This document shows, piece after piece, positions 16,326 through 24,864 of a stretch of 64,000 nt of DNA. Positions within the stretch are counted from its first letter, which is position 1. Each line of letters starts with the position of its first letter. The notes beneath the pieces were generated by a model that was not told where the DNA came from, searched no databases, and worked only from the letters and a program-made list of their open reading frames with translations. The translations under genes were made by a program, and so were the position numbers. The stretch is from Dyella nitratireducens (GTDB lineage Bacteria > Pseudomonadota > Gammaproteobacteria > Xanthomonadales > Rhodanobacteraceae), in contig NZ_BMJA01000001.1 of assembly GCF_014642835.1 (NCBI RefSeq), positions 1,471,257-1,535,256 of the forward strand, read 5' to 3'.

Positions 16326-18914
16326 TCAACGAGGAAGCAAAGGCCTGAGAAAGATCTCTGTCGCCTCGCCATCGCGATTTCGGGCCACAACGGCAAGTAC
16401 GTGCACGGTCCCCGGTTCATTGGGGATGCGGGGAGGAATTTGAATTTGGAGACCATCATAACCCCTATTGGTACCAACTCTGGCATGAAGTACAAAAACA
16501 TTACCTGTTGTTGGGTCGGTAATTCGGAGTCCCGGAGTGATTCCGTGTCTGCTCGGAAATTCCATCTTTACCTGATACCCATGTTTAATGAAATAGGCTT
16601 GCACAATGCGCATTGCATCGGTTGAGGTCATATTGGACATGGGTGACAACGCCTTGACCTCTGGAGGTAATCTCGCGCGTGCCCACAACGAGGCAGTGGC
16701 AGGGCTGACAGACACATAGTTCTTGTCCGGACGAATTGGATCGAGGCGCCCAACATCTTGAAGATCAGGCGGCGGCTGAGAGCCATGAGGCCCGCTGATT
16801 GCCGTACTTGGACCCGGCTGAGGTTGATCGCTTGGACCTAGATAACCGTCAAGCGCATTCGGCGGTGTAGGCTCGTCACGCTCCTCCTGAATAAGCCTCT
16901 GGCGGCTCTCCTCATCGAGGTCGAGTTCTTTCATCGCATTGAAGTCCATGTCATCGGAGCCGCCGCGCAAACCCAGCTTCTCGGGAACCCATCCCCCCTT
17001 GCCGTCCGAGCGCAAAAAAATCGGGTTGCGGTATCCAAAGCCATAGGGATCCTGGGGATCGACCACCCGATACACTGGCTTTCCAGATTGACTCCGGAGA
17101 TCCCTGACGACCTGGTAGTACTTATCGCCCACCCGCGCATATGAATAGCCATCCTTGCCTACCCGGATCCCGCTGCCACCGCCAGGTTGAAGCTGTTCCT
17201 CCGTCACGTTGGCCGCGTACGGCTCAAGATCCGTGTTGGTCGGGCTTGGCGGCGGTGCGGGTTTGTCGGGCGGCGACGGCGACTGGGGCTTTCCGCCTTC
17301 CAAGGGCGGCTCTTCCGGTTTAGGCGACGCTGCCTCTGGTTTGGGTGATACGGGCTCGGATAGCTCCGGCTTGGGCATCTCCGCTTCCGCCTTCGCGAAG
17401 GCCCCAGCCTCCTTCAGCAACCCACCAAACACTCGACCCAGTCCATCCAGGAGCACCTGCCCAAGGATATCTCCCGCCAGGCTGCCCGCGGCCTCCGCTT
17501 TCTGTGCACCGGTCTTGGCGTACGCCAGCTGCACCAATTGGTGGCCAGGCAGATACCAGTACCTGCCCCATTCGTCATACCGGCGCTTGTCGGCCTTGTC
17601 CGCGTCGGAGGTGATGTCGAAATTGGCTTGGTCAAGTGCTTTCTCTTTGGCGATGTCGACCTGTTGCCCGAACGGATCGGCACTGATGTCCCGCCGGTTC
17701 ATCAAATATAGATCGCCTCCGCCCCCTGGATTGTCGCCGACGGTGGGATGCAGCTGGCTGCGGCGATAGTCGCTTTCATCGTTCAGATAGCGCTCGACGC
17801 CGTCATTGTCCCAGGTGCCGGCCGCGTCGTTGTATGAGAAATAGGTCGTCGCGAACCCATGCGCACCCGCCGGGTCGTCCGTGCGATGGTGGACATACTG
17901 CTTGGCCGCCTCCTTGTCCTTGAAGCGCAAACACGGCTGCGGCTCGTCCGGCAAATACAGGTAGGTGGGGCCGTTCGGCCGGGTATCCTCGATGACCAGG
18001 GCGGAAGGTGACTGGTAGCCGGCGATTTCCAACGGATAGATGCGAGACATCTCTTTCACCGCGGGATCCGAGTTCAAGGCTTGACGCAAGAACGTGTAGT
18101 CAGCCGGCCCCAGGTCTTTCACCTGGCCGTTGGCCTGCTGCTGGTCCAGCAGGAATTGCGCCTTGTCGTGCTGAAGTTGTTTGAGCGTGCCGTGCTGGCT
18201 GTCAAAAAACTGGTTGACCTGTTGCTGGTAGCTGGCCTTGAAGCCGCCCTCCTTGGTGTTCTCCTCGCCAAAGGCCTTGGCGAATGCTTCGGGTGAGATG
18301 TCCGCGCGTGGCGCAGTGTCGTAGGTTTGCTGGGGATCGTCGCTGGTGGTGATACGGAAGCGGCCATCCCCTATGGCATCGGGGATATTCGTCACCGGTA
18401 TCTGGGACAGTGGAATGGAGCGGATGAACTGGCCGGCTTTGGGATTGGGCGGTGGTGGAAACCATGACGCCGACCGCTGGGGGGAATGGCTCGGCTCGTA
18501 TTCGGTCCAGTAGGTGTTATCCAGATCCAGGTTCTCGATCTGCTCGGGCGTCAGGCCAAGCTCTGAAGCATGCTTGGTCAGCACCTGGCGGATATAACCA
18601 TCCCCGGCATCGTGATACGACGGTGACTGCTCGAAAAGCAGCCCTATGCGCCGGTTCAGATCGGTGCGGCGTGTGGCCAGGGAGGTACTCGCGCTGGTCG
18701 ATGCACTCGATGGCGATGGCGCACTCGCCGTAGCGCTCTTGGCCGTGGACGTGGAGCGATATGTCTTGGTCGCGGAATCGTCGAAGGAGTTCGCACGCGT
18801 GACAACAGACGCGACGGGCGGCGAGGAGGACGTGTTCGAAGGAGATGGTGTGGCGGTGTCCGTCGTCGGAACCGTTGAGGTTGATAAGGGCGAGGGGCCG
18901 GAAATCGTCGTCAT
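16326..18914 (-). CDS. DUF6543/dermonecrotic-toxin-like large protein, possible secreted toxin
   Basis: 862 residues from ATG 18914 (an in-frame ATG 51 bases upstream would add a hydrophobic stretch but has less support). Residues 1-85 are Ser/Thr/Pro-rich and disordered. Residues about 205-460 resemble the DUF6543 domain of Pseudomonas dermonecrotic-toxin-like proteins (IYPLEIAGYQSPSALVIED, a run of Tyr/Phe-rich strands, FATTYFSYND). A helical segment near 470-510 is followed by a proline-rich linker (515-560), a GDKYYQVVRD...YRVVDPQDPYG module (585-650) typical of polymorphic toxins, and an unrecognised C-terminal domain (730-862). No Sec signal. Target and secretion route unknown; no dedicated immunity gene is identifiable. 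Confidence 0.55.
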   Translation of the reverse strand: MTTISGPSPLSTSTVPTTDTATPSPSNTSSSPPVASVVTRANSFDDSATKTYRSTSTAKSATASAPSPSSASTSASTSLATRRTDLNRRIGLLFEQSPSYHDAGDGYIRQVLTKHASELGLTPEQIENLDLDNTYWTEYEPSHSPQRSASWFPPPPNPKAGQFIRSIPLSQIPVTNIPDAIGDGRFRITTSDDPQQTYDTAPRADISPEAFAKAFGEENTKEGGFKASYQQQVNQFFDSQHGTLKQLQHDKAQFLLDQQQANGQVKDLGPADYTFLRQALNSDPAVKEMSRIYPLEIAGYQSPSALVIEDTRPNGPTYLYLPDEPQPCLRFKDKEAAKQYVHHRTDDPAGAHGFATTYFSYNDAAGTWDNDGVERYLNDESDYRRSQLHPTVGDNPGGGGDLYLMNRRDISADPFGQQVDIAKEKALDQANFDITSDADKADKRRYDEWGRYWYLPGHQLVQLAYAKTGAQKAEAAGSLAGDILGQVLLDGLGRVFGGLLKEAGAFAKAEAEMPKPELSEPVSPKPEAASPKPEEPPLEGGKPQSPSPPDKPAPPPSPTNTDLEPYAANVTEEQLQPGGGSGIRVGKDGYSYARVGDKYYQVVRDLRSQSGKPVYRVVDPQDPYGFGYRNPIFLRSDGKGGWVPEKLGLRGGSDDMDFNAMKELDLDEESRQRLIQEERDEPTPPNALDGYLGPSDQPQPGPSTAISGPHGSQPPPDLQDVGRLDPIRPDKNYVSVSPATASLWARARLPPEVKALSPMSNMTSTDAMRIVQAYFIKHGYQVKMEFPSRHGITPGLRITDPTTGNVFVLHARVGTNRGYDGLQIQIPPRIPNEPGTVHVLAVVARNRDGEATEIFLRPLLPR

Positions 18915-19014
18915 ACAGTACAGCTCTACCGATCGAAGGAAGCACAGGATCGATCCGTACGGCATGTCGCGGGTGACAGCATGCTATGCCTGCTCTTGTA
19001 CCGGATGTGCCGTT

Positions 19015-19365
19015 TTACGCCGGGCGCACGTCGTGCAATTGCCAGTTCGTGCCGATGAGCCAGTTCAAACGCTGACGAATGATGCTCATCGGAAGACCGC
19101 TGATCACATCCACTTCGGTGTGCAAATCCACGGCCTTCGCACTTACTGTAGCGATCTGGTCGGTCACACCAAGATGCTCGTCCACGCTATCGGGATCTGG
19201 TTGCATGGCGCGCCAGCGCTGAAACAGCAGCGGACTGCGCAGCGCTTCCTGCAAGGCTGCAGCAAAATCGTTCGGGCCGGCGCCGTCGTAGCTCAGCGTC
19301 GATTCCGGGCCACGTGCATGTTTGAGATCCTTGATCTGCAGATAGTAGTGAGTGCGACTGGTCAT
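19015..19365 (-). CDS. Conserved-looking hypothetical protein
   Basis: 116 residues from ATG 19365, with GGGAGA eight to ten bases upstream; this start is preferred over a longer frame that would run into bioD. Soluble, mildly acidic, with no signal peptide or membrane segment. A stretch HYYLQIKDLKHARG opens the protein and SPLLFQRWRAMQPDPDSVD lies mid-protein. It follows bioD by about 60 bases on the same strand. Not recognised. Its position upstream of the toxin-like gene could suggest a chaperone or immunity role, but nothing in the sequence shows that. Confidence 0.6.
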   Translation of the reverse strand: MTSRTHYYLQIKDLKHARGPESTLSYDGAGPNDFAAALQEALRSPLLFQRWRAMQPDPDSVDEHLGVTDQIATVSAKAVDLHTEVDVISGLPMSIIRQRLNWLIGTNWQLHDVRPA

Positions 19366-19424
19366 GGTTTCTCCCTTTTTGGTGACCGTTCCTGACATAG
19401 AAGGCCTGGTGGCCTTTGCTTGCC

Positions 19425-20099
19425 TCAACAGCGCAGCGCTGCCTGGTCCAGCAGATGCGAGGCCCGTTCCGGTGGCAGGCCATGCGGCAGGATCCCCAGG
19501 CAGGGCACCGGCAGCAGCGTACGCAGCGTGTCGATATTCTCCTCGATCGCAGCCATCGCGGGGTCGATGCAGTTCCCAATCCAGCCAGCCAGACGGCAGC
19601 CATCCGCCTGGATGGCCTCGGCGCTGAGTAACGCATGATTGAGGCATCCAAGCCGCAACCCCACCACCAGCATCACCGGCAAATTCCACGCCTTGGGAAG
19701 ATCCGAGGCGAGCAAACCCGGCGATAACGGTACCCGCCAGCCGCCCACACCTTCGACCACGACCACGTCGTAACGCGCGTATAGCTTCTGAAACGCCGTG
19801 TGTAGCGGCGGCAACGCAATCGTCACGCCTGCGTGAGCAGCGGCCAGATGTGGCGACAGCGGCTCACGCAAGGCAACAGGATTAATCTCTTCGTACGCGG
19901 GCGGTGGCGCGCTTGCGGCTTGCAACGCCAGCGCGTCCTCGTTACGCAAACCGTGCATCGTCTCAATGCATCCGCTGGCGACCGGCTTCATGCCGCAGAC
20001 GCTGTGGCCCGCCGCGCGCAGGGCGTGAATCAATGTGCATGCCGCATGGGTTTTACCGATACCTGTGTCGGTACCGGCCACGAATAGCGCTGAACTCAT
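19425..20099 (-). CDS. bioD: Dethiobiotin synthetase
   Basis: 224 residues. The N-terminal P-loop is GTDTGIGKTHAA, followed by KPVASGC (substrate-binding Lys and Ser) and VVVEGVGGWRVPLS, all BioD hallmarks. It closes the ureido ring of dethiobiotin from diaminopelargonate, CO2 and ATP, the penultimate step in biotin synthesis. The start ATG overlaps the stop of the TMEM175-like gene (ATGA). No other bio gene is present in this window, so the pathway is split. Confidence 0.96.
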   Translation of the reverse strand: MSSALFVAGTDTGIGKTHAACTLIHALRAAGHSVCGMKPVASGCIETMHGLRNEDALALQAASAPPPAYEEINPVALREPLSPHLAAAHAGVTIALPPLHTAFQKLYARYDVVVVEGVGGWRVPLSPGLLASDLPKAWNLPVMLVVGLRLGCLNHALLSAEAIQADGCRLAGWIGNCIDPAMAAIEENIDTLRTLLPVPCLGILPHGLPPERASHLLDQAALRC

Positions 20100-20800
20100 G
20101 CTGCGCTCGCCTTGGCCCTTCTCGCCCAACGACCCGCTATCCAATAGACCGGCGACAGCAAGATGTAGAGGCAGCCGGGCAACGCTGTCCATGTCGGCGT
20201 CTCGGGAATAACGAGCGTCACGAGAAGCGAAAGCAAGGCCACGCAAATCGAGCCCGATTGGGTATAGAAGTTTTCCCGCGCATCGATCCGCTCTGCATGC
20301 GACATATGTGTCTTGCGCAGGCTATGCCGATAAAGACACGCAAGACACGCCGCCATGCATGCATAGGCCAAGGCGTAGCAAAGGTAGAGGGCTTTCACTT
20401 CGTGCACGCTGGTGATGGACGGGGCACCGGACAGTTCCTGATGGGCGAAGGCGCCATAAAGTGCACCGAACATGGCCTGGAACAACATGTTAAGGGGGTA
20501 GACAAAAATCAACGCGAAAAATACCAGCATCAAGCTCAGGATCATGCTGGTCGTGTCATGCAGCCGGAAACGGTCACGCCAGCGTACATGGCGGTGCCAG
20601 AAGATCATCAGGGTGGCGAAACTGCAGGCAAAAGCCGGAATCCGATCCAGCGCCAGCAACAGATCATGCATGCTGTGCGGCACCTCGGCCCCCGCAATGG
20701 CCAGCACGCTTACCGCAAACGCGAAAGCTGCGTCGATGAAACCATCCAGCCGGTGTGCCTCGACGCGCCCACTCTGCGCAGCATCATGCTGTTCGCTCAT
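20096..20800 (-). CDS. TMEM175-family potassium channel-like protein
   Basis: 234 residues with about six hydrophobic segments. The first helix carries HRLDGFIDAAFAFAVSVL, a variant of the RxxxFSD signature of TMEM175/DUF1211 channels in which Ser is replaced by Ile. Bacterial members form tetrameric K+ channels. The stop codon overlaps the bioD start, so the two are probably one transcript although their functions are unrelated. It is divergent from the methionine sulfoxide reductase gene. Confidence 0.82.
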   Translation of the reverse strand: MSEQHDAAQSGRVEAHRLDGFIDAAFAFAVSVLAIAGAEVPHSMHDLLLALDRIPAFACSFATLMIFWHRHVRWRDRFRLHDTTSMILSLMLVFFALIFVYPLNMLFQAMFGALYGAFAHQELSGAPSITSVHEVKALYLCYALAYACMAACLACLYRHSLRKTHMSHAERIDARENFYTQSGSICVALLSLLVTLVIPETPTWTALPGCLYILLSPVYWIAGRWARRAKASAA

Positions 20801-20877
20801 AGCCGATTCCCCTTGTGCCTGGACAATAGACGCCTCATCTTTGGCGGATCAGTCTGCAGCAATCGAGTCCACACGTC

Positions 20878-21369
20878 ATGTTCGAGATCAAAAACGGCCT
20901 GGGAGCAAGCAAGTCCGAGCAATACGCCGACCTGGCGGACCAGGCTCGCGGCATGCTTGCCGGTGAGCCCAGCCTCATCGCCAACGCAGCCAACTTCGCG
21001 GCACTGGTGTTCCACAGCCTGCCCGACTTCAACTGGGCCGGGTTTTATCTCTATGACGGCAGGGAGCTGGTCGTTGGCCCCTTCCAGGGCAAGCCCGCCT
21101 GCATCCGCATTGCACTGGGCAAGGGCGTATGCGGCACCGCGGCGCAGACGCGCCAGACGCAGTTGGTGCGCGACGTGAACGATTTCGACGGCCACATTGC
21201 CTGCGATGCAGCGTCACAATCGGAAATTGTCGTGCCATTGGTGAAGGCCGATGGCACGCTGCTGGGCGTGTGGGATGTGGACAGTCCGTCCATCGGCCGC
21301 TTCGATGACGAAGACCGAGCGGGGATGGAAGCGTTGTGCGCGGTATTCATGGAAGCGGTCAACGCGTAG
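20878..21369 (+). CDS. msrC: Free methionine-(R)-sulfoxide reductase (GAF domain)
   Basis: 163 residues forming one GAF domain. Cys75, Cys85 and Cys109 are spaced 10 and 24 apart, exactly as the redox cysteines of the E. coli enzyme (84, 94, 118). It reduces free Met-R-sulfoxide in the cytoplasm using thioredoxin. The TAG stop codon is formed by the GTAG head of the REP doublet that begins at the same place, so the repeat arrived at, or replaced, the end of this gene. Confidence 0.92.
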   Translation: MFEIKNGLGASKSEQYADLADQARGMLAGEPSLIANAANFAALVFHSLPDFNWAGFYLYDGRELVVGPFQGKPACIRIALGKGVCGTAAQTRQTQLVRDVNDFDGHIACDAASQSEIVVPLVKADGTLLGVWDVDSPSIGRFDDEDRAGMEALCAVFMEAVNA

Positions 21370-21439
21370 GTTGGGGTGCAAACCCCAACATCGTCATGTA
21401 TGTAGACACCCGTGTTGGGGTTTGCACCCCAACCTACGC
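21364..21439. repeat. REP-like doublet, copy B
   Basis: Perfect facing arms (GCGTAGGTTGGGGTGCAAAC at the left, its reverse complement at the right) around a 25-base centre beginning ATCGTCATG. The left GTAG provides the TAG stop of msrC. It lies between two convergent genes (msrC and engB) and could terminate both. Confidence 0.88.
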
Positions 21440-21451
21440 GGCTCGTGCGCG

Positions 21452-22099
21452 CTATTCGATCGTGGCGCGCTCATGGCCCGCCAGCAAAGTCATGACGGCA
21501 GCGCGTGCCTCCTCGACGCCCGTGCCATTCTGCGCGGAAAACACCTGCATCGTCACCGGCGTGTTCGCGCCCATGTCTTTGCGCAACACGGCCAACGCCT
21601 GGCTCGCCTGATTGCGCGACAGCTTGTCGGCCTTGGTCAGCAGCACATGGCACGGCAGCACCGTGGCGAGGCAGAAGTCCAGCATCATCCGGTCGAATTC
21701 CTTCATGGGATGGCGGATGTCCACGATCAGCACGACACCGCGCAAACTACGACGGACGTGCAGATAGCGGTCGATCTCGTGACGCCAGTGATCGCGCAGC
21801 GCGTCAGGCACCTTGGCGTAACCATAGCCAGGCAGATCGATCAGGCGGGTGTCTACCGGCTGCGACGTTTCACCGCGCAGCACTGGGGGTAGTGAAAAGG
21901 CGACCATCTGCTGTGTGCGCCCCGGTGTTTTCGAGGTGCGCGCCAGGCCCTTCTGGCCGGTCAATGCGTTCAATGCACTGGATTTGCCTGCGTTGGAGCG
22001 TCCGGCAAATGCCACCTCGGCACCTTCGTCGGTGGGCAGTTGCTGGATACGATGGGCGGCAAGCACGAACTGTGCGCCCTGCAAGGGATTGGTAGGCAT
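21452..22099 (-). CDS. engB: Ribosome biogenesis GTPase EngB/YsxC
   Basis: 215 residues from ATG 22099, placed just ahead of the conserved domain; the longer open frame upstream overlaps the divergent cytochrome gene and is spurious. G1 is GRSNAGKSS, G3 is DLPGYGYA, G4 is TKADK, and G5 is near FSAQNG. This circularly ordinary TRAFAC GTPase assists late 50S ribosome assembly and is usually essential. It is divergent from cytochrome c4, as in many Gammaproteobacteria. Confidence 0.96.
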   Translation of the reverse strand: MPTNPLQGAQFVLAAHRIQQLPTDEGAEVAFAGRSNAGKSSALNALTGQKGLARTSKTPGRTQQMVAFSLPPVLRGETSQPVDTRLIDLPGYGYAKVPDALRDHWRHEIDRYLHVRRSLRGVVLIVDIRHPMKEFDRMMLDFCLATVLPCHVLLTKADKLSRNQASQALAVLRKDMGANTPVTMQVFSAQNGTGVEEARAAVMTLLAGHERATIE

Positions 22100-22220
22100 A
22101 GTCCTTGGTTTGACCGGCTGGTATGGGGTAGCGATAATTTTGAAGTTCTGCCAGTCACGGTGCGCTGAGGGCTTGAGGGTGCGCACCGTACATCCAACAG
22201 TGTTTCCTGGAGGCAAGTGT

Positions 22221-23015
22221 ATGAGTTTTCGGCTCGCCGGTTGCCGGCCCGCTGTCGTGAATGCAGTAGCCCTGGTTCTTGCTCTCTCCACCAGCGCCGT
22301 TCTTGCGCAGAACACCAAAGCTCCCGCGCCGGCCCAAGCTGCCTCCGCCAAACCCGCTCCCGCCACGAGCGCGCCGGCTGCCGCCGTACCCGCCGCTGCG
22401 CCGCACGATGACAATTGGATGATGTCCACCAAGCCAGGCGATGCCACGGCCGGCCAGGCCAAGGCCGCCGCCTGCGGCGCCTGCCACGGCATGGACGGCA
22501 ATTCTTCCGACGCGCAGTATCCGAAGCTCGCCGGGCAGCACGAGATGTACATCGCGCACCAGTTGCACAACTTCAAAGATGGCGAGCGCCAGAACGCCAT
22601 CATGCTCGGCATGGCCACGCCGCTGTCCGACCAGGACACGCGCGATATCGGCGCCTACTTCGCCAGCAAACAGCCACTGCCAGGTGTCGCCGACCAGGCA
22701 CTGGTCGAGCACGGACAGCAGCTTTATCGCGAAGGTGATCCGCAACGCGGCATTCCGGCCTGCATGGCATGCCACGGCATGGACGGCCGCGGCAATCCGG
22801 GCGCGATGTATCCACAGCTCACCAGTCAGCATGCGCAGTACATCGAAGCCAAGTTGAAGGATTTCCACGATGGCGCCGTCTGGGGCCACGAGGCGCATGC
22901 GCAGATCATGCCGACCGTCGCCAAGAACCTCGACCCGCAGGATATCGCGGCCTTGGCCAGCTATATCGAGGGTCTGCACGTGACCGACCGTAGTGCGACC
23001 GCCAAATCGCCGTAA
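22221..23015 (+). CDS. Diheme cytochrome c4
   Basis: 264 residues with a GGAGG ribosome site at 22209-22213. A signal peptide ends near VLA|QNTKAP, followed by an Ala/Pro-rich linker to about residue 62. Two class I c-type heme domains follow: C85-G-A-C88-H89 with Met ligands near residue 128-131, and C181-M-A-C184-H185 with IMPT as the likely second Met ligand. It carries electrons in the periplasm to a terminal oxidase. Divergent from engB and upstream of the dsbA-like pair. Confidence 0.92.
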   Translation: MSFRLAGCRPAVVNAVALVLALSTSAVLAQNTKAPAPAQAASAKPAPATSAPAAAVPAAAPHDDNWMMSTKPGDATAGQAKAAACGACHGMDGNSSDAQYPKLAGQHEMYIAHQLHNFKDGERQNAIMLGMATPLSDQDTRDIGAYFASKQPLPGVADQALVEHGQQLYREGDPQRGIPACMACHGMDGRGNPGAMYPQLTSQHAQYIEAKLKDFHDGAVWGHEAHAQIMPTVAKNLDPQDIAALASYIEGLHVTDRSATAKSP

Positions 23016-23109
23016 CTTAGCGCCGGCCATGTTGTCCTAGGGATGCCCTGATCCATTTTTCGTAAAATGCATCGGAGCATCCCCCGTTTTCCATCCCCCG
23101 AGGCCAGCC

Positions 23110-24003
23110 ATGCTGAAGCGTTTGTCTTTCCTTTGCGCGGCGTTGATCGCGCTTGCCGCCTGCAGTCACAACGGCTCCGATACCACGGCGCCGCAACCCG
23201 CGCCGGCCCAGACATCCGCCCCGGCCACCTCGGCCTCGGCCGCGAAGCCGGCTCCCGCCAGCACGGCTCAGGCCCCGGCAACCACGTCCACTGCCGCATC
23301 CGCCAGCACCGCCGCCGTGCCTACATCGGCGTCGACGGCCACTGCAACCAAGCAGCCTTCCGCACCCGCCGAACCCTTCGTCGACAACGGCAAGTGGGTG
23401 GAAGGCAAGAACTACTTCACGATCGAGCCGCAACAGCCGACCGGCAATCCCGACAAGATCGTGGTGACGGAAGTGTTCTCCTACGCCTGCCCGGCCTGCA
23501 ATGCGTTTCACACCACCGTCGATCAGCTGGAAATGAGCCTGCCGTCGAATGCGGTGATGACTTATCTGCCGGCCTCGTTCCGCCCGGATGAAAACTGGCC
23601 GCTGTTCCAACGCGCCTACTATGCCGCCAAGGCGCTGGGCGTGGTCGGGAAAACCCACGACGCGATGTTCGACGCAATATGGAAGACCGGCGAACTGGCG
23701 ACCTACGATCTCACCACCAATCGCCCGAAGCCGCAATCGGCATGGCCGAAGATCGATGATGTAGCGAAGTTCTACGCCAAGTACGGCGTCGATCCCAAGC
23801 AGTTTGTGGCCGTAGCCAATTCCTTCAGCATCAACACGCAGATGAAGCGCGCCGACGACATGATGAAAGCGTATGGCGTGGATGCCACGCCCACCATCGT
23901 CGTCAACGGCAAATACCGTTTCACGGTAGGCGATGCGGGCGGCTACCCGCAGTCGATCGAGCTGACCAAATGGCTCGTCGCCAAGGAAGCCGCGGGCAAG
24001 TAA
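23110..24003 (+). CDS. DsbA-like thiol:disulfide protein, putative lipoprotein
   Basis: 297 residues. A lipobox LAAC puts the acylated Cys at residue 18, followed by an unusually long Ala/Pro/Thr/Ser linker (about residues 20-88). The thioredoxin-fold DsbA domain has active site C127-P-A-C130 and a cis-proline region ATPTIVV. It likely introduces disulfides into exported proteins while tethered to a membrane. An intrinsic terminator separates it from a second dsbA-like gene. Confidence 0.88.
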   Translation: MLKRLSFLCAALIALAACSHNGSDTTAPQPAPAQTSAPATSASAAKPAPASTAQAPATTSTAASASTAAVPTSASTATATKQPSAPAEPFVDNGKWVEGKNYFTIEPQQPTGNPDKIVVTEVFSYACPACNAFHTTVDQLEMSLPSNAVMTYLPASFRPDENWPLFQRAYYAAKALGVVGKTHDAMFDAIWKTGELATYDLTTNRPKPQSAWPKIDDVAKFYAKYGVDPKQFVAVANSFSINTQMKRADDMMKAYGVDATPTIVVNGKYRFTVGDAGGYPQSIELTKWLVAKEAAGK

Positions 24004-24016
24004 GCCAAGCACGCAC

Positions 24017-24046
24017 AGCGCCCGGTCCGCCGGGCGCTTTTGTTTT
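24017..24046 (+). terminator. Intrinsic terminator after the first dsbA-like gene
   Basis: A 9-bp perfect GC-rich stem (AGCGCCCGG / CCGGGCGCT) with a 4-base loop is followed by TTTGTTTT, 13 bases after the stop codon. Confidence 0.9.
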
Positions 24047-24086
24047 GACTCAGAAAATTTGACGAGCTTCGTCATCAGGAAGACCC

Positions 24087-24743
24087 ATGTTCAAGACCGC
24101 CCGATTCCGTCTCGCCACTATGCTCTGCGGCTTGCTGCTGACCACTGCTTGCAGTGCGGCCGCTCCCGGTGACACCGCAGCCCCGTTTACCGACGGCAAC
24201 CAGTACGTCACGCTGTCTGCGCCTTATCAGCGCGCCAGCAGCAGCGGCAAGGTCGAAGTGGTGGAAGTGTTCTCCTACGCTTGCATCCACTGCGCCGAGT
24301 TCTCCACCTATGCCGATGAGCTGCGCAAGTCGCTGCCCAAGGACGTGGAGTTCAAACTGGTGCCGGCACCGTTCAACGACAGCTGGGTGCCGTTCGCACG
24401 CGCCTACTACGCCGCCAAGAAGCTGGGCGTGCTCGACCGCACACACGATCTATTGTTCGACAAGAAATTCAAAGAGCAGTACCCGATCAACTCGATGGAT
24501 GAAATCGCGGACTTCTATGCAAGCCAAGGTGTCAATCGCGGCCAGTTCATGGTGATCGCCAACTCGCCGGAAGTGGATGCGCAGATCAAGAAAGATCTCG
24601 CACTGATCCAGGCCTGGGGTGTGGATGGCACACCCACCATCGTGGTCGATGGCAAGTATCGCAGCGCCAACATCAAGAGCTTCGGTGAATTGGTGGATCT
24701 CACCAAGTGGCTAGTGCAGAAAGAATTGAACACCAAGCAGTAA
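24087..24743 (+). CDS. Second DsbA-like thiol:disulfide protein
   Basis: 218 residues. The N-terminus is a signal sequence whose cleavage could follow a weak lipobox (TTAC, Cys22; Thr at -3 is not the preferred Leu), so lipoprotein status is uncertain. The active site is C66-I-H-C69 and the cis-proline loop reads GTPTIVV. CxHC active sites are more oxidising than the CPAC of the neighbour, so the two paralogues may differ in role (oxidant versus isomerase partner or specialised substrate). This follows the paired dsbA arrangement seen in xanthomonads. Confidence 0.88.
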   Translation: MFKTARFRLATMLCGLLLTTACSAAAPGDTAAPFTDGNQYVTLSAPYQRASSSGKVEVVEVFSYACIHCAEFSTYADELRKSLPKDVEFKLVPAPFNDSWVPFARAYYAAKKLGVLDRTHDLLFDKKFKEQYPINSMDEIADFYASQGVNRGQFMVIANSPEVDAQIKKDLALIQAWGVDGTPTIVVDGKYRSANIKSFGELVDLTKWLVQKELNTKQ

Positions 24744-24751
24744 ACCGACGG

Positions 24752-24812
24752 GCTGCTTCGACGCCACGCCGAAGCAGCCTTGCCGATGCGGTTTTCACAA
24801 TAACCGCATCGA
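24752..24812 (+). terminator. Tandem hairpins after the second dsbA-like gene
   Basis: GGCTGCTTCG/CGAAGCAGCC (24752-24780) followed by CGATGCGGTT/AACCGCATCG (24785-24812). The first begins eight bases after the stop codon. Neither has a strong U-run, although TT and TTTT occur beside them; likely transcription end or mRNA 3' protection. Confidence 0.55.
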
Positions 24813-24864
24813 GACCCTTTAGGATGCCCCGATCCGCTCCCCGAGCATCCCCGATGTCGTTTCC

